Assembly (NCBI GenBank): GCA_031296405.1
Contig: JAVKKH010000011.1
Location: 1-64,000 of the forward strand
Length of the DNA stretch: 64,000 bases
Reading direction: 5' to 3'
DNA from: Candidatus Tepidifontimicrobium thermophilum
GTDB taxonomy: Bacteria; Sysuimicrobiota; Sysuimicrobiia; Sysuimicrobiales; Sysuimicrobiaceae
Shown: in pieces, positions 52,152 to 59,275 of the stretch
Position numbering within the stretch: the first letter of the stretch is position 1
How the letters are laid out: each line of letters opens with the position of its first letter
Notes under the pieces: model-generated
What the model was told of the DNA's origin: nothing
Seen by the model: only the letters and a program-made list of their open reading frames with translations
Databases searched by the model: none
Position numbers and translations under genes: made by a program

Positions 52152-53108
52152 ATGATCCGCTCCCTGAGCGTGGCGGAGACCCGCGCGGAGACCGTGGAGA
52201 TGGTGTTCCCCGAGCACACGAACGCCCGCGGCTCGCTCTACGGGGGCCGCATGATGAGCTGGATCGTCACGGTAGGCACCCTCGCCGCCTCCCGGCTCGC
52301 CCGAGGGTTGGTGGTCCTGGGCTCCATGGACGAGCTGGACTTCCTCCAGCCCGTGCTGGCGGGCGAAGTGGTACACCTTGCGGCTACGGTCCCCCTGGTA
52401 GGCCGGTCCTCCATGGAGGTGGACGTGGAGGTCCACGCGGAGGATCCCACCACGGGAGCCCGGCGCCTGGCCACCCGGGCGTTTCTGGGCTTCGTGGCCG
52501 TGGACCCCGAGGGCCGGCCGCGTCCCGTGGGCGCGCGGGTGGTCCCCGCAAACCCGGAGGAGGACCGGCTGCAGGCAGAAGCCGGGGCGCGCCGACAGCG
52601 GCGCCTGAGCCGGCTCGCGCAGCGACGCCGGCCGGAGGCCGACGAACCCCCGCCCCGCCACCACCTGGAGACCTGCCGCGTCGTTTTCCCGGAGGACGCC
52701 ATCGTGGGCAACCTGATGTTCGCGGGCCGCCTGGTGATGGACCTGGACGAGGTGGCGTCCATCGTGGCCATGCGCTACGCCCGGGGCCCGGTGGTCACCG
52801 CCTCCGTGGACGCCCTGGACTTCGTGAACCCCATCCGGGTGGGGCAGATCGTCCACTACCGCGCCGCTCTCAACCACGTAGGGTCCAGTTCCATGGAGGT
52901 GGGCGTGCGGGTGCTGAGCGAGGACCCGCTGTCCGGTGAGATCCGTCACACCTGCAGCACCTTCGTCACCCTGGTGCACACGGACCTCGCCGGCCGGCCG
53001 CGGCCCCTCCCTCCGTACGAGCCGCAGACCGAGGCGGAACGGCGGCGGTGGGAACAGGCAGACCAGCGCCGGCAGCTGCGGCGGGCCCGGATCCGGAGCG
53101 TGCGGTGA
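52152..53108 (+). CDS. acyl-CoA thioesterase with two tandem hotdog domains (BFIT/ACOT-like)
   Basis: 318 residues. Two copies of the hotdog fold, each with the N/D-x-x-G-x-L-x-G-G-x-x-M start: MVFPEHTNARGSLYGGRMMSWI (about 17-38) and VVFPEDAIVGNLMFAGRLVMDLDEVAS (about 176-202), joined by a linker rich in Arg and Pro. The second copy keeps the Asn and the acidic helix residue. It would hydrolyse acyl-CoA to free acid and CoA. ATG is 7 bases after nadE; its stop overlaps the next GTG (GTGA). Confidence 0.88.
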   Translation: MIRSLSVAETRAETVEMVFPEHTNARGSLYGGRMMSWIVTVGTLAASRLARGLVVLGSMDELDFLQPVLAGEVVHLAATVPLVGRSSMEVDVEVHAEDPTTGARRLATRAFLGFVAVDPEGRPRPVGARVVPANPEEDRLQAEAGARRQRRLSRLAQRRRPEADEPPPRHHLETCRVVFPEDAIVGNLMFAGRLVMDLDEVASIVAMRYARGPVVTASVDALDFVNPIRVGQIVHYRAALNHVGSSSMEVGVRVLSEDPLSGEIRHTCSTFVTLVHTDLAGRPRPLPPYEPQTEAERRRWEQADQRRQLRRARIRSVR

Positions 53109-53563
53109 GCGGCCTGTGGTGGGCGGCCGCCCTGAGCCTGGTCCCGTGGGTGGAGCTGCGGGGCTCCATCCCCGTGGCCCTGGCATTCGGCTCCCCGCCG
53201 GTGGTGAGCTTTGCGGTGTGCACCGCGGCCAACCTGCTGGTGGTGCCCGTGGGGTGGACCTTTCTGGACTGGTGCTACGCGCGGTGGCTTTCCCGGTGGC
53301 CCTGGGTGCGCCGGCAGGTGGAGCGGGTCCGGCGCCGCGGAGAGGGCTACGTCCGCGGTTACGGGCTGGTGGGGCTGGCGCTGTTCGTGGCGGTGCCCCT
53401 GCCCGGCACGGGAGCCTACGCAGGCACCCTGCTGGGCTGGCTCCTGGGCATGCCGAAGCTGCGGGCCTGGGGCGCGGTCGCGCTGGGCGTGGTGGGGGCG
53501 GGAGTCCTGGTGACGGCGGTGAGCACGGGCGTGGTGGCCGGTTTCCGGTGGCTGGTCCGCTGA
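53105..53563 (+). CDS. small multidrug export-like membrane protein (COG2426)
   Basis: 152 residues, several membrane segments (LWWAAALSLVPWVELRGSIPVALAFG, VVSFAVCTAANLLVVPVGWTFL, YGLVGLALFVAVPLPGTGAYAGTLLGWLLGM, WGAVALGVVGAGVLVTAVSTGVV). The P-W-V-E-L-R-G motif and the P-L-P-G-T-G-A-Y loop are typical of the putative small multi-drug export family; the two symmetric re-entrant-like motifs resemble DedA proteins. Actual substrate unknown. GTG starts inside the thioesterase stop. Confidence 0.82.
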   Translation: MSGLWWAAALSLVPWVELRGSIPVALAFGSPPVVSFAVCTAANLLVVPVGWTFLDWCYARWLSRWPWVRRQVERVRRRGEGYVRGYGLVGLALFVAVPLPGTGAYAGTLLGWLLGMPKLRAWGAVALGVVGAGVLVTAVSTGVVAGFRWLVR

Positions 53564-53567
53564 CCCT

Positions 53568-54542
53568 TCAAGGCCGCACCGCCACGCCCCACGGCAGGTC
53601 CAGCTGCGTGCGGGGCCCCGAAAGGGTACGGAGCGGAGGGGTATCGCCGGAGGCACCGGGAGCGTAGACGGTCACGGAGTTGCCCGCCGCGTTGGCCACC
53701 ACCAGCCGTCCCGCGGGGTCTACCACCAGGCCCCGCGGCGTGGAGAGTCCGGTGGCCGATCCCGCCAGGCGCTTTTCCGGCGGGACGTTGCCGGAGGCGC
53801 TCGACGGGTACACGGTAACCGAGTTGCCCGCGGCGTTGGCCACGTACAGGCGGCCGAAGGCGTCCACCGCCACCGCCGCCGGCTCGAGAAGTCCCGTCAG
53901 GCTCCCCGACAGCTGCCGTAGGGGCGGAACGTTCCCGGAGGCCGACGCGTCGAACACCAGGACCGAGTTGGCGGAGGAGTTGGCGATGAACAGCTCCCCA
54001 CCGGCCAGGGCGATCCCGCGGGGCGTCGCCAGCAGGGTCCGCCCTCCCTCCACGACCCGCACGGGAGGCACGTTGCCGTGGGCGCCTGCGGGGTAGACGG
54101 TAACTCGGGACGGTGCCGCGTTGGCGACGTACAGGAGGCCGAACGCGTCCAGGGCAACGCCGGAGGGGCCTGAGAGGAGGGTGTCGGGCCCCTCCACCAC
54201 GCGCACGGGCCCCGTGTTCCCCACCGCACCCGGACCGTACACGGTGATGCGGTTCCCGGACACGCTGGCCACGTACAGGCGGTCGGAGGGGTCCAGCGCC
54301 AGGCTGACGGGTGTTTCCAGCCGGGTGAACGGGCCGACGATGACGCGCACAGGGGATACGTCCCCGGAGGCGTCCATCGGGTACACGCTGACGGAGTTCC
54401 CTGCCGCGTTGGCCACGTAGATCCCCGACACGACCACCGGCCCCGTGCGCAGGACCACCGCGCAGCCGGCGAGAAATGCCACCACCGCGGCAGGGAAAAG
54501 TCGCCTTGCTGCCACGGTTCCAGGGTAAGCGGCCCGCGTCAC
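53568..54542 (-). CDS. six-repeat beta-propeller lipoprotein (NHL/YncE-like)
   Basis: 324 residues. A lipobox (VVAFLAGC) ends the signal peptide, then six repeats of 45-48 residues of the form LYVANAAGNSVTVYP..ASGNVPPxRxLxG..T.L..PxGVAVD. Six blades of this kind close into an NHL or YVTN-type propeller on the outside of the cell membrane. The repeats stay alike at DNA level, about 141-144 bases apart, as seen for the core GTTGGCCACGTACAGG around 53834, 54121 and 54268. Ligand unknown. GTG start; the gene converges with the export protein, 4 bases apart. Confidence 0.85.
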   Translation of the reverse strand: MTRAAYPGTVAARRLFPAAVVAFLAGCAVVLRTGPVVVSGIYVANAAGNSVSVYPMDASGDVSPVRVIVGPFTRLETPVSLALDPSDRLYVASVSGNRITVYGPGAVGNTGPVRVVEGPDTLLSGPSGVALDAFGLLYVANAAPSRVTVYPAGAHGNVPPVRVVEGGRTLLATPRGIALAGGELFIANSSANSVLVFDASASGNVPPLRQLSGSLTGLLEPAAVAVDAFGRLYVANAAGNSVTVYPSSASGNVPPEKRLAGSATGLSTPRGLVVDPAGRLVVANAAGNSVTVYAPGASGDTPPLRTLSGPRTQLDLPWGVAVRP

Positions 54543-54625
54543 GGCCCGTTGACATCCCGTCGGCGCGCGGGAACGCAGGCGCCGGGCTTGGGGATCCGGT
54601 CGCCGCGCCGAGCTCCCGGCCTCTC

Positions 54626-54654
54626 TTGACCCCGGGCCGCACAGTCCCTAGCAT
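54626..54654 (+). promoter_or_regulatory. promoter for speH
   Basis: TTGACC (54626-54631), 17-base spacer, TAGCAT (54649-54654). The predicted start at about 54661 leaves a leader of about 90 bases before the ATG. Confidence 0.6.
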
Positions 54655-54674
54655 GGGTGCTGATCAAAACGAAG

Positions 54675-54710
54675 CGTCCCTGGGCGCGGCGGCCGCGGCG
54701 CCCGGGGACG
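54675..54710 (+). promoter_or_regulatory. long hairpin in the speH leader
   Basis: Arms of 13 bases (CGTCCCTGGGCGC, 54675-54687, and GCGCCCGGGGACG, 54698-54710) pair completely with one T-G wobble; the loop is 10 bases. It is followed by no U-run, then GGAGGGCGCCG and the ATG 40 bases later. It could control translation or stability of speH mRNA; I know no riboswitch of this form. Confidence 0.5.
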
Positions 54711-54750
54711 TGTGCGTTTGGGGGTCGAGACCGCGACACGGAGGGCGCCG

Positions 54751-55221
54751 ATGGACACGGTGGGACACCACTACATCGTGGAAGCCTCGGGGTGCGACCC
54801 GGAGGTCATCAGCAAGGTGGAACGGGTGGAGCAGATCCTCACCCGCGCGGCGGAGGTGGCGGGCGTGCAGATCTGGGCCATCTCCTTCCACCGCTTCTCC
54901 CCCGTGGGCGTGAGCGGCGTGGTGGTCATCTCGGAATCCCACCTGTCCGTGCACACCTGGCCGGAGACGGGGTACGTGGCCCTGGACATCTACACCTGCG
55001 GCGAGGAGGCGAAGCCCGAGGCGGCGGTGGAGTACGCCCTCGGGGAGTTCGGGGCCAAGAACGTCCACATCACGGAAGTGACCCGGGGCCTGGACGAGGG
55101 AGACCGGATGTACTTCCACAGCATCGTGACGTGGGAGGAGGAGCGGCTCCCGAAAGCGGCGGCGCCCGTGGCCCGGCCGCGCCCCAAGCGCAAGGCCGCC
55201 GCAGGACGGCCCCGCCGGTAG
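54751..55221 (+). CDS. speH: S-adenosylmethionine decarboxylase proenzyme
   Basis: 156 residues. The proenzyme cuts itself between Glu62 and Ser63 in VVVISESHLSVHTWPE, making the pyruvoyl group that decarboxylates SAM to donate aminopropyl groups for spermidine. Also conserved: DIYTCG and CG-type acid/Cys positions. The core fits the 120-130-residue bacterial SpeH; the last 25-30 residues are an Ala/Arg/Lys/Pro-rich tail (RPRPKRKAAAGRPRR) absent from most relatives. No spermidine synthase lies nearby. ATG follows GGAGGGCGCCG. Confidence 0.93.
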   Translation: MDTVGHHYIVEASGCDPEVISKVERVEQILTRAAEVAGVQIWAISFHRFSPVGVSGVVVISESHLSVHTWPETGYVALDIYTCGEEAKPEAAVEYALGEFGAKNVHITEVTRGLDEGDRMYFHSIVTWEEERLPKAAAPVARPRPKRKAAAGRPRR

Positions 55222-55358
55222 CCCGCCCCACGGAGCGTGGCCGGCCGACCCAACGGGACACCCGCAAGCCGTGCCCGGTACCGCCTGGGTGGCGTGGCGG
55301 GACTCACGGCACGGCGCCCGGGGGATGTCCGGGACGCGGGGCTTAGGGTGCGGCGGCC

Positions 55359-56252
55359 GTGTTGCTGAACGTCGTCGGCCCCGTGCTCCTCCTGGTGCTC
55401 ACCGGCTACCTGCTGGGGCGCTACCGGCCGGTGGAGGTCTCCTCCCTGGCGCCCGTCTCCATGTACCTGTTCGCGCCGGCCCTGATCTTCCAGTCCCTCA
55501 CCCGCTCGCCGCTCACCTCAGGCACAGCACCCCGTCTGCTGGCCGCGTGCGTGGTCCACCTCGTGGCCATGGTGCTGCTCGGCCTGGCGGTCTCGGCGGT
55601 GCTGGGCCTGCGGGGTGCCCGGCGGGCCGCCTTCGTGCTGCCGACCTTCCACTACAACGCGGGCAACTACGGGCTGCCGGTGTCCCTGTTCGCCTTCGGG
55701 CAGCCGGGCTTCCAGGCTGCCACCCTGGTGTTCGTGGTGAACGCCACCCTGGGGAACTTCACCGCCGGGGTCACCGCCGCCTGGGGGAGCCGGGGCGGTC
55801 TGAGGCGTGCGGTGGCGGACATGCTGCGCCTGCCCCTGGTCTACGCGGTGGTGCTGGCCCTGGGGGTGGTGGCTACCGGCTGGAACGTCCCCGAGTGGCT
55901 GGACCGTACGGTGGCCATTCTGGCCTCGGGAGCCATCCCCCTGCTGGTGGTGACCCTGGGGATCCAGCTGGCCCAGGGCGGAGGCGTACACGCTTCCGGG
56001 GAGCTGGTGGCTGCGGCCGCGCTGCGGCTGGTGGCTTCGCCGCTTCTGGCGGCAGGGTTCGCTTCCCTGCTGGGCCTGGAGGGCGTGGGGCGGCAGGTGT
56101 TCGTGCTGGTGGCGGCCATGCCGGCCGCGGTGAACACCTTCCTGTTCGCGTCCGAGTTCGACTGCGACCCCCGGTTCGTGGCCAGCGCGGTGTTCACCAC
56201 CACCCTGGCCAGCTTCGCCACGGTGAGCGTCATCCTGTCGCTGTTGCTGTAA
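55359..56252 (+). CDS. AEC-family (auxin efflux carrier-like) transporter
   Basis: 297 residues of nearly continuous membrane helices. N-terminal VGPVLLLVLTGYLLGRYRPV, PTFHYNAGNYGLPVSLFAFG with the conserved N-x-G-N-Y-G-L-P of the first half, and the second-half ASGAIPLLVVTLGIQL and AMPAAVNTFLFASEFD with P-A-A-V-N. AEC carriers move carboxylates such as malate in bacteria. GTG start; short upstream gap of 137 bases after speH. Confidence 0.88.
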   Translation: MLLNVVGPVLLLVLTGYLLGRYRPVEVSSLAPVSMYLFAPALIFQSLTRSPLTSGTAPRLLAACVVHLVAMVLLGLAVSAVLGLRGARRAAFVLPTFHYNAGNYGLPVSLFAFGQPGFQAATLVFVVNATLGNFTAGVTAAWGSRGGLRRAVADMLRLPLVYAVVLALGVVATGWNVPEWLDRTVAILASGAIPLLVVTLGIQLAQGGGVHASGELVAAAALRLVASPLLAAGFASLLGLEGVGRQVFVLVAAMPAAVNTFLFASEFDCDPRFVASAVFTTTLASFATVSVILSLLL

Positions 56253-56289
56253 GCGGGGGAAGCCAGCCGGGCGAGTTCCTGCGCGGAAG

Positions 56290-56553
56290 CTACAGGCCGG
56301 CCAGGAAGGCCACCACCAACCGCCGGACGACCTCCAGCAGGACGAACGCCACCACGGGGGAGAGGTCCAGCCCGCCGACTGGTGGGAGTGCCCGCCGGAG
56401 GGGCGCCAGCACGGGTTCCGTGAGGGTGACGAGCAGCTGCACCGCGGGGGTCCGCGGGTCGAGTCCGGGGATCCAGCTGGAGAGCACCCGCGCGAGGAGG
56501 ACCAGGCTGTAGAGGTAGAAGGCGTCGTTGACGAGCTCAGCCAGCGGGATCAT
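56290..56553 (-). CDS. YggT-family membrane protein
   Basis: 87 residues with two membrane helices (LVNDAFYLYSLVLLARVLSSWI and DLSPVVAFVLLEVVRRLVVAFL) and the family pattern LLxARVLSSWIP ... VxxLTEPVLAPLRRxLPPVGGLDLSP. YggT proteins in many Gram-positive-type genomes lie near sepF and ftsZ; here it stands alone between the AEC and cold-shock genes. Function is probably envelope-related but unproven. ATG start. Confidence 0.88.
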   Translation of the reverse strand: MIPLAELVNDAFYLYSLVLLARVLSSWIPGLDPRTPAVQLLVTLTEPVLAPLRRALPPVGGLDLSPVVAFVLLEVVRRLVVAFLAGL

Positions 56554-56597
56554 GGGGGTCCGCAGCAGAACTGCGTTCCGTGCTTGCCGGGGAAGGA

Positions 56598-56621
56598 CAG
56601 GGGCCCCGACCGGGGCCCCTG
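56598..56621 (-). terminator. hairpin after the cold-shock gene
   Basis: A perfect 10-base-pair stem (CAGGGGCCCC / GGGGCCCCTG, loop GACC) lies 23 bases after the cspA stop on the minus strand. No U-run follows, so it may be a weak or Rho-assisted terminator, or an mRNA-protecting 3' hairpin. Confidence 0.5.
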
Positions 56622-56643
56622 CACACGTCCGAATCCGTCGGGC

Positions 56644-56844
56644 CTACAGAGGCTTGACGTTCGCCGCCTGCGGACCCTTCCGGCCGTCCACGATGTCGAA
56701 CTGCACCCGCTGACCCTCCTGGAGGGTGCGGTAGCCGTCCATGCTGATGGCGGTGTAGTGGACGAACACGTCCTTGCCGCCGTCCACGGAGATGAAGCCG
56801 TAGCCCTTCTCCGCGTTGAACCACTTGACCGTGCCGACTGCCAT
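56644..56844 (-). CDS. csp: cold-shock protein (CspA family)
   Basis: 66 residues, a single OB fold: [30 protein letters not shown] with the RNP1 (KGYGFI) and RNP2 (VFVHY) motifs, then [23 protein letters not shown]. Binds single-stranded nucleic acid as an RNA chaperone. ATG follows AAAGGAGCAAGGGA. A leader of about 58 bases is predicted from its promoter. Confidence 0.97.
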   Translation of the reverse strand: MAVGTVKWFNAEKGYGFISVDGGKDVFVHYTAISMDGYRTLQEGQRVQFDIVDGRKGPQAANVKPL

Positions 56845-56908
56845 TCCCTTGCTCCTTTCGGCCTTGCCGTAGATTTTGAGCTTCCCGCCCGGGCGAGGGC
56901 TCCGGCCG

Positions 56909-56937
56909 AGCGTATCACGCCACGAGCGCGCTGTCAA
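56909..56937 (-). promoter_or_regulatory. promoter for csp
   Basis: Minus strand consensus TTGACA (56932-56937), 17-base spacer, TACGCT (56909-56914) with TG one base before it (extended -10). One of the strongest sigma-70 type promoters in the window. Confidence 0.65.
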
Positions 56938-56948
56938 AGGGCGTCGGG

Positions 56949-57860
56949 CTAGTCCGCCGCGGGAAGCCAGCGGAGGGCGCCCCTGTCCAGGACCCAGCTC
57001 AGCTGTCCTGCCTCCAGCAGGTAGGTGAGGTGGGCCATCACCGTGGCGCGCAGCAGGAAGTAGGTGGAAGGGTTGGTGGGAGGAAGGCGGAGTTGTTCGG
57101 CTACCCGGTGGACCACCTCGTCCGCGGTCGCGCCGGAGCCCACCGCCCGGCGCACTCGTTCCGTGGCCTGCCGAACCGCGCGGACGTTGGCGTCCAGCAC
57201 CCGGGCAAGGTCTGGACGTCCCACAGGCGCCCCGTGGCCCGGTACGAACCACTCGTACGGCCAGCCGCGCAGGCGTTCCAGGGTGTCCAGCTGGCCCGCC
57301 ACGTCGTGGGTGAAGGGGACCTCGTACTTCTCCAGCACCTCTGGGCCGAAGAAGCTGTCCGCGGCGTAGCACACGGGCCCGAACCCCACCGCCGCCTGGC
57401 GGGTAGCATGCCCGTCTGCCCGGTGCACCCGCAGCATGAGACCGGCCACCTGGAGTTCGCCGTCCCCGGTTGGGTACACGTGGTGGACCGCAGAGGGCTT
57501 GGCCATGAGCCACTTGTTCTGGAGCGCCTCGGGCGGACGCGCGCCGTACAGGTAGAAGGGCTCCAGGTAGGGGTTACGCAGCACCGCTTCCTCGAAGACC
57601 GGCGCCCAGACCTCCAGGTGCGGCACCTGCCGCAGCAGGTAGTCGTTGCCACCGTAGTGGTCCGCGTGGGAGTGGGTGTTCACCACCGCCACCAGCCGGA
57701 GCCCCCGTGCCTGCACCGCCCGGAGCAGGTTGCGGCCCGCTTCCCGGTCCCCTCCCGTGTCCACCGCCACCGCACGGCCGTCCGGGGCCCACACCACGCC
57801 CGCGTTGACGCCGCCGGGCAGGTATCCGCAGCCTTCCGCCAGCTGAACCAGTTCCTGCAC
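56949..57860 (-). CDS. metallo-beta-lactamase-fold hydrolase (glyoxalase II-like)
   Basis: 303 residues: [20 protein letters not shown] at the start, the motif [12 protein letters not shown], then [26 protein letters not shown] and [11 protein letters not shown], giving three metal His clusters and an Asp. The C-terminal third is helical, as in lactonase or thioesterase-like members. Substrate unknown. GTG lies 8 bases after GGAGG. Its gene and the small protein gene at 57972 are divergent. Confidence 0.85.
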   Translation of the reverse strand: MQELVQLAEGCGYLPGGVNAGVVWAPDGRAVAVDTGGDREAGRNLLRAVQARGLRLVAVVNTHSHADHYGGNDYLLRQVPHLEVWAPVFEEAVLRNPYLEPFYLYGARPPEALQNKWLMAKPSAVHHVYPTGDGELQVAGLMLRVHRADGHATRQAAVGFGPVCYAADSFFGPEVLEKYEVPFTHDVAGQLDTLERLRGWPYEWFVPGHGAPVGRPDLARVLDANVRAVRQATERVRRAVGSGATADEVVHRVAEQLRLPPTNPSTYFLLRATVMAHLTYLLEAGQLSWVLDRGALRWLPAAD

Positions 57861-57971
57861 CGCCGAGCCCTCCTCCCCCAGTTCAGTTCAGGGACGTCTC
57901 GGCTGCTCCCTCCCGTCTCCGCGCAGGCGGAGGCCCGCGGGCGTCGAACCTCCTCAAGCGGGGGTGAGAGC

Positions 57972-58292
57972 GTGGCCTATTACCTGGTTCGGGCAAGGCC
58001 GCGGGAAGGACGCATGGCGGAGCTGGCGCGCAGGCTTTCCGCCGGGGAGTTCCTGCGGATGCGGCCGTTCGGCCGGGCGCTCACGAAAGCTCTGGAGGGC
58101 GCGAAGCTGGACCCCGCCACGGGGGAGGCGGTCTGGGAAGAGGAGGACTACTGCAGCCCGCCGCTGGCCATGGAGCGGGAGGCGGTGCTGGATCACTACT
58201 TCGACGGCCTGAAGGTGGAGCCCGTACGCCGGGGGGAGGGCTGGACCCGCGTCGCCCACCTCCCGGGCCTGTGGGAGGTCCGTAGGGGCTGA
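57972..58292 (+). CDS. hypothetical protein of 106 residues
   Basis: Sequence not recognised. Features: an N-terminal AYYLVRARPREGRMAELARRL (strand then helix), a middle GRALTKALEGAKLDPATGEAVWEEEDYCSPPLAMEREAVLDHYFDGL (split here by prose), and a C-terminal Arg/Trp-rich end. Three positions look conserved-like: the single Cys in DYCSPP, MEREAVLDHYF and Trp residues. Coding is supported by strong third-position GC and by lack of any competing frame. GTG start after GGGGGTGAGAGC is tentative. Confidence 0.6.
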   Translation: MAYYLVRARPREGRMAELARRLSAGEFLRMRPFGRALTKALEGAKLDPATGEAVWEEEDYCSPPLAMEREAVLDHYFDGLKVEPVRRGEGWTRVAHLPGLWEVRRG

Positions 58293-58341
58293 AGCGTTCG
58301 GGCCGCGTGTCCGCAGGACCGGCTTCAGGTCGGCCCGCGTC

Positions 58342-59226
58342 CTACCGGGGTGGGGCGTGGCAGGTGAGCACGGGGATCGGGCTGCGCCGCAGCACGCACT
58401 CCGCCACGCTGCCGAGCAAGAGGTGGGCGAGCCCTGTCTGCCCGCGGGTGCCCGTGCAGACCAGGTCGACCTCCAACTCTTCCGCTGCCCGCACCACCGT
58501 GTTGCCTGCGGCTCCCAGGCGCACCTCCGTCCGTTCACCCTCCCGGGCCAGGGCCCGAAGCCTCTGCGTGGCCCGATCCTCCAGGTAGGCACGGATCCGC
58601 TCGCCCACCGCGGGGGCCATGATCTCTCTGGGGACCCCGGCGAAGGTTTCCGGGTCCAGCTCCACCACGTGCAGGAGGACCAGTTCGGCACCGCATGCGG
58701 CCGCCACAGTCCGCGCCCACTCTACCGCCGCGAGTGCCGGCGCGGAGAAGTCCGTGGCGGCCAGCACCCGCTGCACGCGCGGGTCGCGCCCGGGCCGCAC
58801 GGTGAGGACCGGAACGGGGCTGGTGCGGGCCACGTGTTCGGCCACGCTCCCGAAAAACGCGCGCACCACGCCGGTGCGACCGTGGGTCCCCATACACACC
58901 AGGTCGGGTTTCAGCTCGTGGCAGGCCCGCAGGATCACGTCGCGGGGCGAGCCCTCCAGCACCACGGCCTCACCGCCCTCGAACCGCTGGGCCCATCGGT
59001 CCAGCTCCTCTGCCGCCCAGCGGCCGGCAGCTTGCCGGAGCTCCCGGGCGCCGGGCGCCCGCGTGACCAGCTCTTCCGGGAGTGCCCACCACTCCGCCTC
59101 CAGGGCGTGCAGGAAGGTCACCGTGGCGCCGAAGCGCTGTGCCAGCCACGCAGCCCACCGGGCCGAGGACTCAGAGGCAGGCGAGAAGTCCGTCGGCGCC
59201 AGGATGCGTTGCACCTTGCGCTCCAC
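58342..59226 (-). CDS. tandem universal stress protein (two UspA domains)
   Basis: 294 residues with two Usp domains, each with an ATP-type loop: ILAPTDFSPAS ... GTHGRTGVVRAFFGSVAEHVARTSPVPVLTV (about 1-143) and VLAATDFSAPA ... GTRGQTGLAHLLLGSVAECVLRRSPIPVLTC (about 150-290). Both G-x2-G-x9-G-S motifs are intact, so ATP binding is expected. AAAGGAGG precedes the GTG start. It is divergent from the P-type ATPase gene, 49 bases between starts. Confidence 0.92.
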   Translation of the reverse strand: MERKVQRILAPTDFSPASESSARWAAWLAQRFGATVTFLHALEAEWWALPEELVTRAPGARELRQAAGRWAAEELDRWAQRFEGGEAVVLEGSPRDVILRACHELKPDLVCMGTHGRTGVVRAFFGSVAEHVARTSPVPVLTVRPGRDPRVQRVLAATDFSAPALAAVEWARTVAAACGAELVLLHVVELDPETFAGVPREIMAPAVGERIRAYLEDRATQRLRALAREGERTEVRLGAAGNTVVRAAEELEVDLVCTGTRGQTGLAHLLLGSVAECVLRRSPIPVLTCHAPPR

Positions 59227-59275
59227 CTGTACCTCCTTTCAGTGCCGGACCTACGGACCGCGCGCCCACGGTACC

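Noticed and set aside
54661-54750. A SAM riboswitch before speH
   Set aside because: Only a single long stem is seen; none of the multi-stem junction patterns of known SAM classes can be drawn.
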